A stretch of DNA of 64,000 nucleotides, from contig CM007992.1 in the NCBI GenBank assembly GCA_002189035.1, forward strand, positions 1,488,001 to 1,552,000, in the 5' to 3' direction. The translations under genes were made by a program, and so were the position numbers. The DNA comes from Utricularia gibba (Eukaryota > Streptophyta > Magnoliopsida > Lamiales > Lentibulariaceae). The notes under the pieces were generated by a model. That model was not told the origin of the DNA. It saw only the letters and a program-made list of their open reading frames with translations, and searched no databases. Below, piece by piece: positions 12,077 to 23,280 of this stretch; the first letter of the stretch is position 1; every line of letters starts with the position of its first letter.

Positions 12077-14452
12077 ATGTATTCTACAGGAGAATATCAA
12101 GCTATTTGCAATGATGAAAATCACAACTCAGAGGAATCTCACCATTCTGAAGACCATATGATGGATAGTTTTGCTGATTGTGATCATGATTGTGATTTAC
12201 AAGAAGAAGAGCAATCTGAACACTAGGTTTCAAACGAATTTGTAGCAAATGTAACCAGAAATATAGATGCTCAAGAGGATGAAAGTGACGAGATACCATG
12301 TCCCTTGGTGAAGGGTCAATTATTTCCCGACAAGGAATCATTCCGATCGGCTATTGTTGATTACTCTCAACAGATAGGCTGTGAGTTTCATGTTACGGAT
12401 AGTGATACCACACATCTTGAATTACGTTGCTCTTTACGAGCAACCCAAGACTGCAAATGGAGAGTACGAGTAGGACGATCCAAAAGGCTTATGGCATGGA
12501 AAATCTCTATTGTTGAAAAGTTCTACACATGTAGACATCTTGGCCCTCGTTCATTTAACCATAGAAACATTGAACCGGAGTACATAGCAAGAATAGCAAT
12601 TCCTTTTCTCAAAAAGGATATACAAACAAAGGTCAGTGCAATTCAAACAGCAATTAATACTGAGACTGGTTATGTTATTCCATATCATCGAGTATGGTAT
12701 GGAGTATGAAGAGGGTTTGAATTATTATATGGAACTTGAGAGTCATCAGTAAAAAAGCTCCCTACTTTTCTACAAGAGGTAATGATCCAAAATCCCATAT
12801 CAATTGTTAAGTTTGAGAATAAGCCTGGAGACACATTACATTTTGTTTTTTGGGCTTTTGGTCCTTGCATCAACACTTATCAGTGGTGCCGTCTAGTTAT
12901 ATCTGTAGACGCAACTCATCTTTATACAAAGTATGATCACAAGATGTTAATTGCAGTTACAATATATGCAAGTGGTTTTCTGGTTCCACTTGCTTTCGCG
13001 GTTGTTGATTGTTAAAATAACAACTCATGGTTGTGGTTTATTGATTTGCTAGCACGTTACGTTGTTGGAAATAGAGGAACTTGTCTCATTTCAGATCATT
13101 GCTCTTCCATAATAAAAGCAGCAAAACTGGTACCATCTTTCAATAAGCAATTAGGAGGATGTCATCGACATTGTCTGCGGCATTTACAGCAAAATGTTTA
13201 TGACAAACATCGAGGCATAGCAATGAAGGATTTGTGTTGGAAGGCAGGCACTGCAACATCTGTTTCAAAATTTGAGTATCATATGTCATTATTGAAGGAA
13301 CACAATGAAGGAGCTTGGAGCTATCTAGCTAAAATACCGTTTGAGCGGTGAGCACTATCACATGATGGTGGTAAAAGGTACATAATTAGTAAATTAAGTT
13401 ATAAATAAGTAAATAATGGCTGCAACTTTTAATTTTTTTTTTAAGATATGGTATGATAACTACTAATCAAGTAGAAGGTATGAATGGCGTTCTTTTAGAA
13501 GCTCGACATCTTCCTATTATAGCTTTGGCACAGGTATAATTTAAAATGAATTTATTATGATTTATTGTTTTTAATACTAATGATATTATTTTCATCCCTT
13601 TTAGACAACATTTGCTAGGTGTAAAAAATACTTTTCTGATCGATTAGCCAATGCACTTCGCCAAAAGGAATGTAATATCTTATATGCTGAGCAACCAAAC
13701 AAACTTTTACAACGTTGGGATAGAGCCGTACCACACATTGTTGAGATTTATGACCCACACAGGATGGTTATACATGTGACTACACGTAGCAAGAGACATT
13801 AGTGCTCCAAAACATATATCGTTCGAATACTTGATGGAACTTATGAGTGTAGAAAATAACAAAATTATGGAATTCCTTCTTCACATGCACAACAAGTATA
13901 TATAATTATTTAATTATTTTGTTATAAAAACTTTATTAACAATTCTCTTATTTTGAAATTCAGGCCTGCAAGAAATTGGGGTTGACTCTTATGATTATGT
14001 TGACCCAATATTCAAAATTGATAGGCAAATCTTTATTTATCAAGAACAATTTGCACCTTTATGGCCAAAGAACCAGTGGACTCCATCCCCATTGAGACTT
14101 GTACGTGATCCAAGCAAAAAAAAGTGGTATGTCCTGGTGTTCAAAGGTCTACACGATTTCAAATGGGTTTCGATAGAGGAAGGAGAAGACAAACTTCTAC
14201 AGGACGAAGTCCTGAAAATATAACTCAGGAAATAAACAGATCTAGAAGTCCTCCGCAAATTCATCGTAGAAGTATAGACACGCCTTATTATCAAGTTGCA
14301 GAACCAAGTTTCCAACAACCGCGATTATCAATGCAAGAGCCACCTCAAGGATGGAATTATGTAAGTGATATTGCAGGACCATCAACCCAAAGAAGATCGT
14401 TTTTTGATAAACTTTTTCCTAGGTTTGGAAAAAAAATATTAGTGATGCTTTA
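12077..14452 (+). pseudogene. mudrA-type MULE transposase, interrupted by a few stops
   Basis: In order: an acidic His/Asp-rich N-terminal region from an ATG at 12077; a MuDR DNA-binding domain (12305-12709: FPDKESFRSAIVDYS, CRHLGPRSFNHRN); the MULE transposase core (12782-13351: WAFGPCINTYQWCR, VISVDATHLYTKYDHK, LISDHCSSIIKA, CHRHCLRHLQQN); and after introns at about 13378-13445 and 13534-13604 a C-terminal part (TTNQVEGMNGVLLEAR). The catalytic Asp in SVDATHL and a second in LISDH are present. Stops interrupt the frame near 12223, 12707, 13013, 13349 and 13800. The low number of lesions suggests recent death. A proline/glutamine-rich tail (14124-14453) is in another frame. Confidence 0.85.
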
Positions 14453-14776
14453 AGGAATTTGTATTTAAAAATATTAGTAATGCTTTAAGTGGAATATATC
14501 TAAACATTAGAAGTTTTTTTTTATAACACTTTGAAAATGAAAGTTTTCCAAAACAGGACGCACAAAAAGCTTTCCAAATTATCACATCTAGTTTTACCAT
14601 AAAATTATCACACCCATTTTACTCTCATATTGATCAATAGTATTAATAAGTACAATTAAAATAAAATTAAAACAATAAAAGAAAAAATAAAAAAATACCT
14701 AAATTTATCATGTGTACCATAGTTGACTATTTTTTTAAAGTTGCTTTTTGTCAATGCCTAGATTTGCAATTGACCC

Positions 14777-14785
14777 ACGTACCAG
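14777..14785. repeat. 9-bp target-site duplication, right (MULE 1)
   Basis: ACGTACCAG, identical to 10599-10607. Confidence 0.92.
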
Positions 14786-15161
14786 ACTATCAGCTTTTTG
14801 CCATAATCTGAAATCATGAAAATCAATAGAAGGAATAACAGCATCACCAGTAATGAAATCAAGTTTATCTTTACATTCTAATACAACGCATATCTCTCGA
14901 CTCCAATCAAAGAAATTAAAGAGAGTGAGGATACGATCTACCAATGTTGTGCTTAGAAAATCCGAATTCACAATATAGTAGAGAGAATTTTCTGTTCTCT
15001 GCTACGGAGTCAGCATTCTCCCAATAAAATCATCCGATTTAGTCTGCAAATTCATTCTTCAAAGGCAAGTAGGGTTATCGAAGGTAAGCAATCAAAATGA
15101 TTGCAAATAAGGAGCAAAAGCAGAAAGCTCAGCAGCAATAATCGATCAAGGTCTTATACCA
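14786..15161 (-). pseudogene. Copia gag 5' part and primer-binding site of the split element
   Basis: Minus-strand DNA from the primer-binding site (TGGTATAAGAC, near 15151-15161, resembling the initiator-tRNA-Met site) into gag (14971-14786: LTLFNFFDWSREI, DFITGDAVIP, DFHDFRLWQKADSLV). Coding resumes beyond the MULE at 10598. The dipeptide LV at the break is followed by the MULE target duplication. Confidence 0.7.
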
Positions 15162-15369
15162 TGTTACGAGGAAAAAAGCGATGAACAGGTTTTGAGAATT
15201 TTTCGTTGTATTTCAACAATTGTTTTTGACTACATATTTATAGTGCAAAATAAAAATGAAGTTAAAGAAAAAATAATAAAGAAGCGTGGCCCGAAGCTGA
15301 GGGCCCATTACGTGGGATTGCTTCAACCCTGGGGAGAGCTGCCGGACGATATGCAAGGTTCCACAGGTT
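15162..15369 (-). mobile_element. Probable 5' LTR of the split minus-strand copia element
   Basis: On the minus strand it reads from TGTGGAACC (near 15369) to CCTCGTAACA (15162), directly followed by the primer-binding site. It contains CTATAAATA, a likely LTR TATA box. No partner LTR is visible on the other side, so the outer edge is inferred from the TG terminus only. Confidence 0.5.
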
Positions 15370-15388
15370 CTCTCAACAGTATCCCTAA

Positions 15389-16594
15389 ATACAGTGGACA
15401 ATTTCATTGCCGAAGGCGAACTCTGACAATGGCTCCCACCATTTTGCAGATTTGAAGGGAAACGGCGATGAAGTTGAATATCCTCGTTCTTCATATCCTG
15501 GCGCTTGCGGAAGTGAAAAGGATTTGTGTGAAAGGCATGAGCAGGACCAGGAGGCAGAAGATTTGAGGAGGCTTTTGCAGCCCATTGTTGAGGAGTTGCC
15601 AGAAACCCCCCCTTCTGCCATCGAAATCAATTTCACAACCTACTTCGCCCTTGGTACTGTGACATGTCAATCGTTATTTTGGTTCTGCAGCAATTCCTGA
15701 AGGAATCCTTTGAAGGGCCTTTGGTGACTCCCCGCTTTTTCGTGTTTATCAATCTTTTTTTTTTCTTTGCCTGGTTTTCAGATTTTATGAAGCCTGGACA
15801 TGATCAATATGTTCATCGCCATGCCAACGGGTATCACTTGAATTCTATATGTATTTGAAAGAGTTACAAAATCAAATCTTGTTGTATTTGAATTTAACAA
15901 CTTACTCAATTTCTATTGAATAGGCTGTGTGTCATTGGCTTGGCTCCTAGTCATATGGCTTTCAAGGAGAAGGGTGAAATAACAGTTGATTTTAACGTTG
16001 GAAAGTCTGATCGAGCTGGAATGAAGGTGACTGGGAAACGCAAAAAAGTGAGATGATGGATCCCTGTTTTAGTGTTCAGTTTAAAAGGCATAGAAATATG
16101 CTTTCAGAACCAGGGCATAGAAATCTGCATCATTTTTTTGTCTTATATATAACAAAGTGTTTCTTATTCTAACTGCAGAACGCCCAACACTTTGAATCCA
16201 ATACCGCATTATGTAAAGTATGTACAGGCGATTCTTCTTTCGTAGTGAGGTGCGGATTTCCATCCCGGCTTTCTCTTGGTTTGTATTTTTTTTATATATA
16301 CAGTTTGACGCACCAATGCCTATTATCAGATGTTGTGTGAAAGGCTCCCTCCTAGAAGTCAATGAAAGGCTGGTTGAACAACCAGAATTGCTTTGCCAAA
16401 CTGTAGGAGACTAACTACTCCATTTGATTTATCCAATATTGTAGTGTGCGCGCGTGGTGACTGTGTTTTGTCTTTTGCAGCCAGAGAGAGAGGGATACAT
16501 TGCAATCATAATGCCAAAACCAGCTGATTGGATAAAGGCCAAGGTTTTCTTGGTCGATGAGAAAGAGTATAGAAAGTTAAGATCACAACCTTGA
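15389..16594 (+). CDS. ABITRAM: ABITRAM (FAM206A/Simiate)-like protein, first exon not found
   Basis: Exons: a 5' exon open from 15389 to 15653, then 15782-15830, 15924-16047, 16179-16249, 16330-16402 and 16481-16594, all GT-AG and in phase, ending in TGA. The protein has the conserved core of the ABITRAM family, a single-hybrid (lipoyl/GcvH-like) fold: KPGHDQYVHRHANG, LCVIGLAPSHMAF, DFNVGKSDRAG, CCVKGSLLEVNERL and IAIIMPKPADW. Animal members bind actin and affect transcription; the plant role is not known to me. The first visible exon (LPETPPSAIEIN before the core) has no in-frame ATG after the stop at 15386-15388. A copia LTR ends about 20 bp upstream. The start must lie in an unseen exon or was lost by the insertion. 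Confidence 0.82.
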
Positions 16595-16600
16595 TTTTTA

Positions 16601-16957
16601 TTAATAGTGAGAGAATTCCTCAGGAAGCAAAACATTGAGCTTGAGTAGGTATTCTGACTTCAGTTGATTTAAATAGCAGTTTTTATATGGAACCGTGTTC
16701 GTGTTACTGAAAACTTGCGATGTGCCAAGTAAGCACCGGTGAGTGTGCTTCTCCATCTCTTCCTGATGCTCATGAAAGCAAGACTCATGCATTTGCAAGT
16801 CTTCCATCACTTGCCTTGATGTTTTAATGTTTCCATTTCTGATGGCAATCTCCTTCACAAATTTCATGTGCTCCATACCATCGTTGTCCCTCTGCATTAG
16901 CCAGCCAATTGTATAAGCCTCTGTTACTGTAGCTTCGACCTGGCTCCGACGTTTCAT
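16601..16957 (-). other. Unassigned open frame on the minus strand
   Basis: 119 codons without a stop, rich in Glu, His, Met and Lys (YTIGWLMQRDNDGMEHMKFV, HEHQEEMEKHTH). It looks more protein-like than most shadow frames. It converges on ABITRAM with only 6 bp between stops, and its 5' end overlaps the SMU1 relic. I recognise no family. It may be a 3' exon relic or chance. Confidence 0.2.
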
Positions 16958-17870
16958 GGCTTGATGTCCGGGAAGATGTTAATTAAAAGAGTTTCATGGT
17001 GATGCATCTTACGTGAATGATGATACCATCTTGTCAACATATGGTTCTCGTGCAAGAACTGCATCAAGTGATTATACAGTGAAAGCAACCTCATATTTTG
17101 GTAGACCAAAGTCTGTTGTCCGTGCTCACCTTGATCAATAATATTGATGAATCACATAAAGTTTGGGATGTGAAGACCGTTCAATGCACCCCCACCTTCA
17201 AGGGTATACACGATGCCTCCCAAATTTCTCATTCTCCCAAGTCGACACAATATTTTTTGAACAGGGAGTTGAAGCATCCGTGAATGCTGCACATCTTCTT
17301 CCCGAAAATGTGGATCACATAGCTGTGTGTAACAGGACGCCCTGGATATACATCATCATATATCAAGTTGAGGACTTTGTTTTGCTTGGTTACAACTTAC
17401 ACCTCCCATCCTCTTCTCTCTCTCTCTCTCTCTCATGAAGGTTGTGAAAAGCTTTTCATCTGGGAAAAGAGAAGCTGGAGATGTTTCTTATGGCAGCTCT
17501 TGCGTCACCCTAGGGGGACTGGATTTACACCCTTGGTGAAAAAGATGGGTTTGAAATGGCGCTGAAACTTACTCGTTGCACCACTGGCTCTTCCTTCTTC
17601 TTTGATAGTTCACATTCATATGCATCTGCAGAAGCATGTAATGCCTCAGCGACCAGCCTGGCGAACTGGAGCACCTGGTGAAGCCATATATATATATACA
17701 TGTGTGTGTGTGTTTGGGTGTTTTTTCACGGGATCCAAAGGAACTTGTGAGAGATGTGATCCCATTCATCTCATGGCAGGTACATGCCGAGGGTGTGATC
17801 GGGATCGCCCACCACCCCCATGTGGCTAACTCTTTTGTTCATCCAGTGAAGTGAAATAGAGAGACAAATT
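16920..17870 (+). pseudogene. SMU1: SMU1 WD40 protein, decayed C-terminal fragment
   Basis: SMU1 is a spliceosomal WD40-repeat protein. In order, in shifting frames, there are HGLMSGKM, then DASYVNDD and SRARTASSDYTVK (about 16955-17090), HKVWDVKTVQCTPTF (17160), VNAAHLLPENVDHIAVCN (17275), VVKSFSSGKREAGD (17440) and a C-terminal GVIGIAHHPHVANS-like run (17790-17825). These match consecutive parts of the SMU1 C-terminal propeller. Frameshifts, a (CT)n run at 17415-17437 and a TA/TG repeat at 17685-17712 interrupt it. Intron-like insertions between blocks suggest a gene fragment rather than a retrocopy. Confidence 0.7.
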
Positions 17871-18699
17871 ACACCTCTGCGAAAACGTTATTGGTTGAAT
17901 AATCTTTATTTTTTTTTGTTTGCTGAATACTCATATTTGAGGTAAGATAAATAATAAAATAATAAAAACATATTTGATATATTCAAAATAATTAATAAAC
18001 ATGTTTATATATATACATATGTGATTAGGTTTCATTGGTGACGTGTAATTAACAATAAATCATAAACATACAAATAAATAATGATTACAATATATAAATA
18101 TGTTCAAAATATTAATAATTAACATTCAAAGAATATAAGTTCATAATGAATAGCAAATAAGCATTCAATCCTAATTTCAAACTCTAAAATGATAAATTTA
18201 AAATAAAAAGTAAACAAACATTTCATCTAAATAAATCAAATTATCAAATGATGTGTAATGTAATCAATAAAATATATAAACAATAAACATTTAATCTAAA
18301 ATATTTTAAATGATCAAATGATGTATAATACATATTTAAAATAAAAAAATACTCATTCGATCCACATAACATTTAAAAGTAGATTCTAATATTATATTAA
18401 AATAAAAATATACACATTCAATCCAAAAAAAATCTAAAAATGAAGTGTAACATAATTTTTTTTACAAACATAAGAATTCGATCCAAATAACATTTATGAA
18501 TTGAATCCAATTCGAATCAAATAACATCTAAATATTAAGTGTTCCAATTTTAAAATAAAAATATACATTAAATCCAAATAATATCTAAATAGTTTATTTG
18601 ATACTTATAAATATAAAATACATGTATATAAATTATGTGATAATTATAAATTATATATAAAAAGTAATAATTAATTTTTTAAAAAATTTCTAATTCTAA

Positions 18700-18832
18700 T
18701 TTTGAATTTAATTTTAATATCAAAGAATCATAATAATTAATAAAATATACTTTATTAAAATTTTGAATTTTAATTTTAATATCAAAGAATCATAATAATT
18801 AATAAAATATACTTTATTAAAATTTTGAATTT
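18700..18832 (+). repeat. Tandem duplication of about 61 bp in the left TIR of MULE 2
   Basis: A unit starting TTTTGAATTT occurs twice head to tail (18700-18760 and 18761-18822), nearly identical, followed by the first 10 bases of a third copy. The right TIR has one copy. Confidence 0.8.
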
Positions 18833-19729
18833 AAAACCACAATGCTCCATGGATGATATTACATAATTCAGTGCACTTGAAGTGTATGGTTTAATAGTTC
18901 ATCCCTACATTTATTACAAAAAAATAGCAATTAAATTATAACAGTTATATCAAATAATTATATCATTAGTTAACAAAAAAATAGTTGTAATATCTTCTAA
19001 TGGCTAAATTTATTATTTGAATAAATATAATATCATAAATGTTTTCTATAAATATCATATATGTTACATAAATTCACATTTTAATTTCACTTATTAATTT
19101 TGCCTCTTTCATACATTCTCTTATTTTCTATACAAATATTCATTCTCATTTTTACATTTACATTCTCGTTCATTTCGCAAGTATAATGAATACTTTATTC
19201 GGATATATGTGTATTTTTTTGTGACAACTACTTCAATGATTATATTATTCACATGATGTTCGACAGAGCGTCAAACGAATATCTTCATCTCAAAAAAGGG
19301 ATCAAGTTTGAAAGACTATGTCGTCGCTTATATGTTATATTAAGTATGAGTCCAAATCAATCTTATCTTACAATTATTGCTCGATACATCGAAAGTGAAA
19401 CGAGTGCACTAAACTATATTCCACGATGATTACTCTTTACGTTTTTTGTTCCATTCTATCAACATACAATCTAATGTCGATATGGTCATCATATTAGAAA
19501 ATGCTACTTTTAACACCATTAATGCATTCAAAAGTAGAGATATGTACAACTTAAAATTTTATTACATAAAATTTTTATTTGTTAATATATATTTTAGCTT
19601 TTTATGAAGGTGAAAATGTCGATTTGAATACATCAAATGAATATAATTTATCTAATGTCTCCAGAATATAAATGAATCACAATGAACCATATAAGTAACG
19701 AGATGGTATAATACTCACTTATTTTCATG

Positions 19730-21540
19730 ATATATAAGTCACGGCCATAAGAGGAAAATGAAAGTAATCATTCAAATTTAAAGTCACATTCTAATGAATA
19801 TATATCAGAGACAATGTGGACTAATATATAAGATTATCCACATGTTAATAATAATGAAGATAGAGATATTGAATTTGATCCATGCGAAAGTAACTCTCCC
19901 ATGTGGCAAAACTCCGTCTATCCATCTGATATTCCGTTGGAGTATGATGTAAATATAATGCTATTACCTCCTAGACTCATATTCCCAACGAAGATCGAGT
20001 TACACATTGTGATAACAAATTATTCAATTTTTGTTGCTAGACAGGAATTTCATATACTAAAGACTTGCAAACCAACAAAAATATGAAAAATTACATTGAT
20101 GCAAGAACCTCATACCTATAATGTTTGCATTTCTTCGACGATAAAATATGTTAATCTATAGAAGAAATTTCTTGCAAGAATATTTTTGGAAGTCATAAGG
20201 AATAGATCAAAAATTAAAGTTTCCACGATCTAATGAATGATGCTTTAAAAGTTTAGATTTAAGGTTTACTATTAGAAATCATTATCTATCCTAATAAGAG
20301 TATACGGTATTGTTTATGGTATATGAGATGAGTCAACAATAAAATTACCTCGATATTATTAAGAGTTACAAGGAACTAATACTGAAATTGTGGTTCGTTT
20401 CTACAATATACGTAGCTCCAAATGTTATCTTCTTCATTATATGTTTTGGGCTTTTAGACCATGTATCGAAGGATATAAATTTTGCCGATCTGTAATTTAA
20501 GTTGATGGAACGTATCTCTATGTTCGATATTACTACAAGTTATTCGTCGTAGTTGCTACCGATGCAGGAAAACATTGTTTCCCAGTGGCTTATGCCATTG
20601 TAGATTGCAAATCATGTACAACATGAATATGATTTTTAGAATTGCTATATGAGCATATTATATGTGGTCATCATCTCACATGCATAATTAGAGATAGAGA
20701 ATCTAGATTTTTTAGCATCACAAATATGGTGTCAAGTTTTCGGAAGCCTTATGGATATCATCGATTCTATCTCAGACATATACACACGAATTGTCTGATA
20801 CATCATAAGAGTAAGCATTCGCATGGTTTAATATGGATTGCAAGAATACATCTTGTCGATATGAATTTCAACGATTAATGCATATACCGGAGCATATCAA
20901 TATTTGATGGATATTACATTAGATATGTGGATGTTATCACATGATAAAAGATTAAGATATATTTATTATTATTATTATTACTTTTAATTTTAATTTTATT
21001 TATTATTATTTTTCATTATCATTATAATAATAATATTATTATTTATTTTATAATGAATATTACATTTATATTTATAGATTCAATATTATGATGACAAATC
21101 ATGCTGAGACAATGAACAGAGTATTTTGAGGTGAGCGACGACGTAATCCAACACTTATTGTTAAAGTATGTAAAATAATTTCATTAATTACACATTTGCT
21201 ACCTATATATTAAAAAATTATGATTATAGGCTATATTTGAGAAAACAAAAGAATGGTTTGAAGATCATATTGATGCGACTCGATGAATGACTACAAAAGA
21301 AAAAAAATGGGAAGAGAAGATTGATGAGGTATTTAAATTAAGAATAAAGAAGTTTAATGGTTTTATAATTGATAATTTTATTAAAAAGAACATGATTGAT
21401 TTTGTTATTAAGATATAATTAACACAAAGGAAATTTTACATAGTTGATATTTCACATAAAATGTGCACTTGTGGATTTTGAAAAAATTTTAGAGTTCATG
21501 ACAATCACGCGTCACAGGTAATTTATTGAAAACATTTTCT
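19730..21540 (+). pseudogene. Decayed mudrA-type transposase of MULE 2
   Basis: Many stops and frameshifts, but family blocks appear in order: an N-terminal MuDR domain relic (QEFHILKTCKP, 20040); FGLLDHV/CIEGYKFCR and VDGTYLYVRYYYK (20450-20540); CFPVAYAIVDCK (20575); HLTCIIRDRESRF (20670) and YGYHRFYLRHIHTN (20750); and a SWIM zinc-finger relic (FYIVDISHKMCTCGF, 21430-21480). Much more decayed than the transposase of MULE 1. Confidence 0.75.
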
Positions 21541-23280
21541 TTAATAAGTTATAAATTATTTAGATCAATGATATTATCTTTCTACACGTATGTCATAATT
21601 TTAATATTCAACCTCAAAAATTCATCAATAAGCTATATTAAATGAAAAAGTTAGTTGCTACATATATAGGTGAATTCTAAACTTTTCGAGATGAATCTTA
21701 TTGAGATACATTACCATTTATGTTGAAATCATACACTCTGAAACTACATGAACGAAGTCGGGAGCAACACACAACAACTTGAAGTCAAAGATCAATGGAT
21801 TGAACAACTGGTAGTTTAAACTCAAGAAGATCCTCTATGCATTCAAGTCATGCAAAATACGAGCATCCATCTATCATTTACGATGATATTTCTCATATGA
21901 CACTGCTTATGAGATACGAGAAATGATGTTATCATTATTTGGATCAAGTTATTAACAAAATTTAGCACCAAAACCTTCAAAAAGATCAACTCTTGGAACT
22001 TAACTCACGAATCTTATTCCAAGAAGACATTCAAATGATTGATAAAATAATTATCATTTAGAATTTTTTATATTTTTTTGGATTGTAATTTATGAATTTA
22101 TTTAATTTTTAAATTTTATTGAATTGTATTAATATAATTTATGAAAAAACTTGTATTCATGTATTTTAAAATGATAAATTATAAATATAATTTAATTTCA
22201 TATCATAATATAGCGATTCTTGTTAATTTTATTATTTAAAAAATATTTATATTTTCGTATTTATAGCTTTAATGAAAAATATAAAAAATATAAAATATAA
22301 TAGATGAATATATAGTATTTTCATTTATTAAATAATAAAATAATTTTTTTGGATTGAATATAAAGACAATTGTGGTTTACAAATCACGTTTGTCCTTATT
22401 AAACTATGCATGTGCATCGGCATAGTTTTATTTTATTTTATTTTATTAAATTCAATATTTTAATAAAATACATTTTATGAAATATTATGATTATTTGAAA
22501 TTAAAATTAAATTCAGAAGTTGAATAAAAATCTTTTTAAAAATTTAATTATTAATTATATTGAATTTATAATTATCAATCAATATATATATATATTATAT
22601 AAGTATCCATATAATGGATACTTAGATATTATTAGACTCAAATATGTACTTTTTTATTTTAAAATTGTATTACATTAGATTCGAACATGTTATTTGAATC
22701 AAGTATTATTTTTTTAAAAAAACTATATTACATTTTATTATTATATTTTATTTAGATAAAACGTATATTTTTATTTTAAATTTATATTATACTTGACAGT
22801 TGCGTGTTATGATAGAATGTATTATTACACATTATTCGATAGTTTTAATTATTTAGATCAAATATTTTTTTTATTTTTTATTATAAATTTATGTTATACG
22901 TATTTTAATATTTAAAATTATTTGTATCGAATGTTTATTTGCTATTTATTATGAACTTGTATTTTACATTATCATTTAATTATTAATTATTAATATGATT
23001 AAATGTAAATTTATTATTTATTTTAAATATATTTGTATATTGTAATCATTATTTATTTGTATGTTTATAATTTACTATTAATTATATGTAATCCTAATTA
23101 TATATATTTAAACGTATTTATTAATTACTTTAATATATTAAATATGTTATTATTATTTTATTATTTATCTTACCTTAATTAAGGGTATTCAACAAATAAA
23201 AAAAAATAGATATTCAACTAATTTTACAAAGAGGTAAGATATTCAGCCAACAAGTTTTTGGCAGAGGGGGTATTTTGCAA

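Larger units (their letters stand above)
10608..14776 (+). mobile_element. Mutator-like element (MULE 1), 4,169 bp
   Basis: The element starts GGGTCAATTGCAAAT and ends with its inverted complement. Inverted repeats run over about 10608-10960 and 14461-14776. Both are flanked by the same 9-bp duplication, inserted into copia gag coding DNA. Inside are a 13-unit minisatellite (11451-11790) and a mudrA-type transposase gene. Ends and target duplication are well preserved, so insertion postdates the copia element. Confidence 0.92.
17872..23275 (+). mobile_element. Second Mutator-like element (MULE 2) with TIRs of almost 1 kb
   Basis: The left end (CCTCTGCGAAAACGTTATTGG) and the inverted right end (CCTCTGCCAAAAACTTGTTGG) match. 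Inverted similarity continues for about 960 bp on the left (to about 18833) and 830 bp on the right (from about 22442). A decayed transposase with a SWIM-type zinc finger lies between. I could not fix a 9-bp target duplication: flanking bases do not match convincingly, and the outermost TIR bases are uncertain by about 10 bp. Confidence 0.8.

Noticed and set aside
15192-15455. Plus-strand open frame over the LTR and the ABITRAM exon
   Set aside because: It overlaps the ABITRAM exon in another frame and runs through the LTR.
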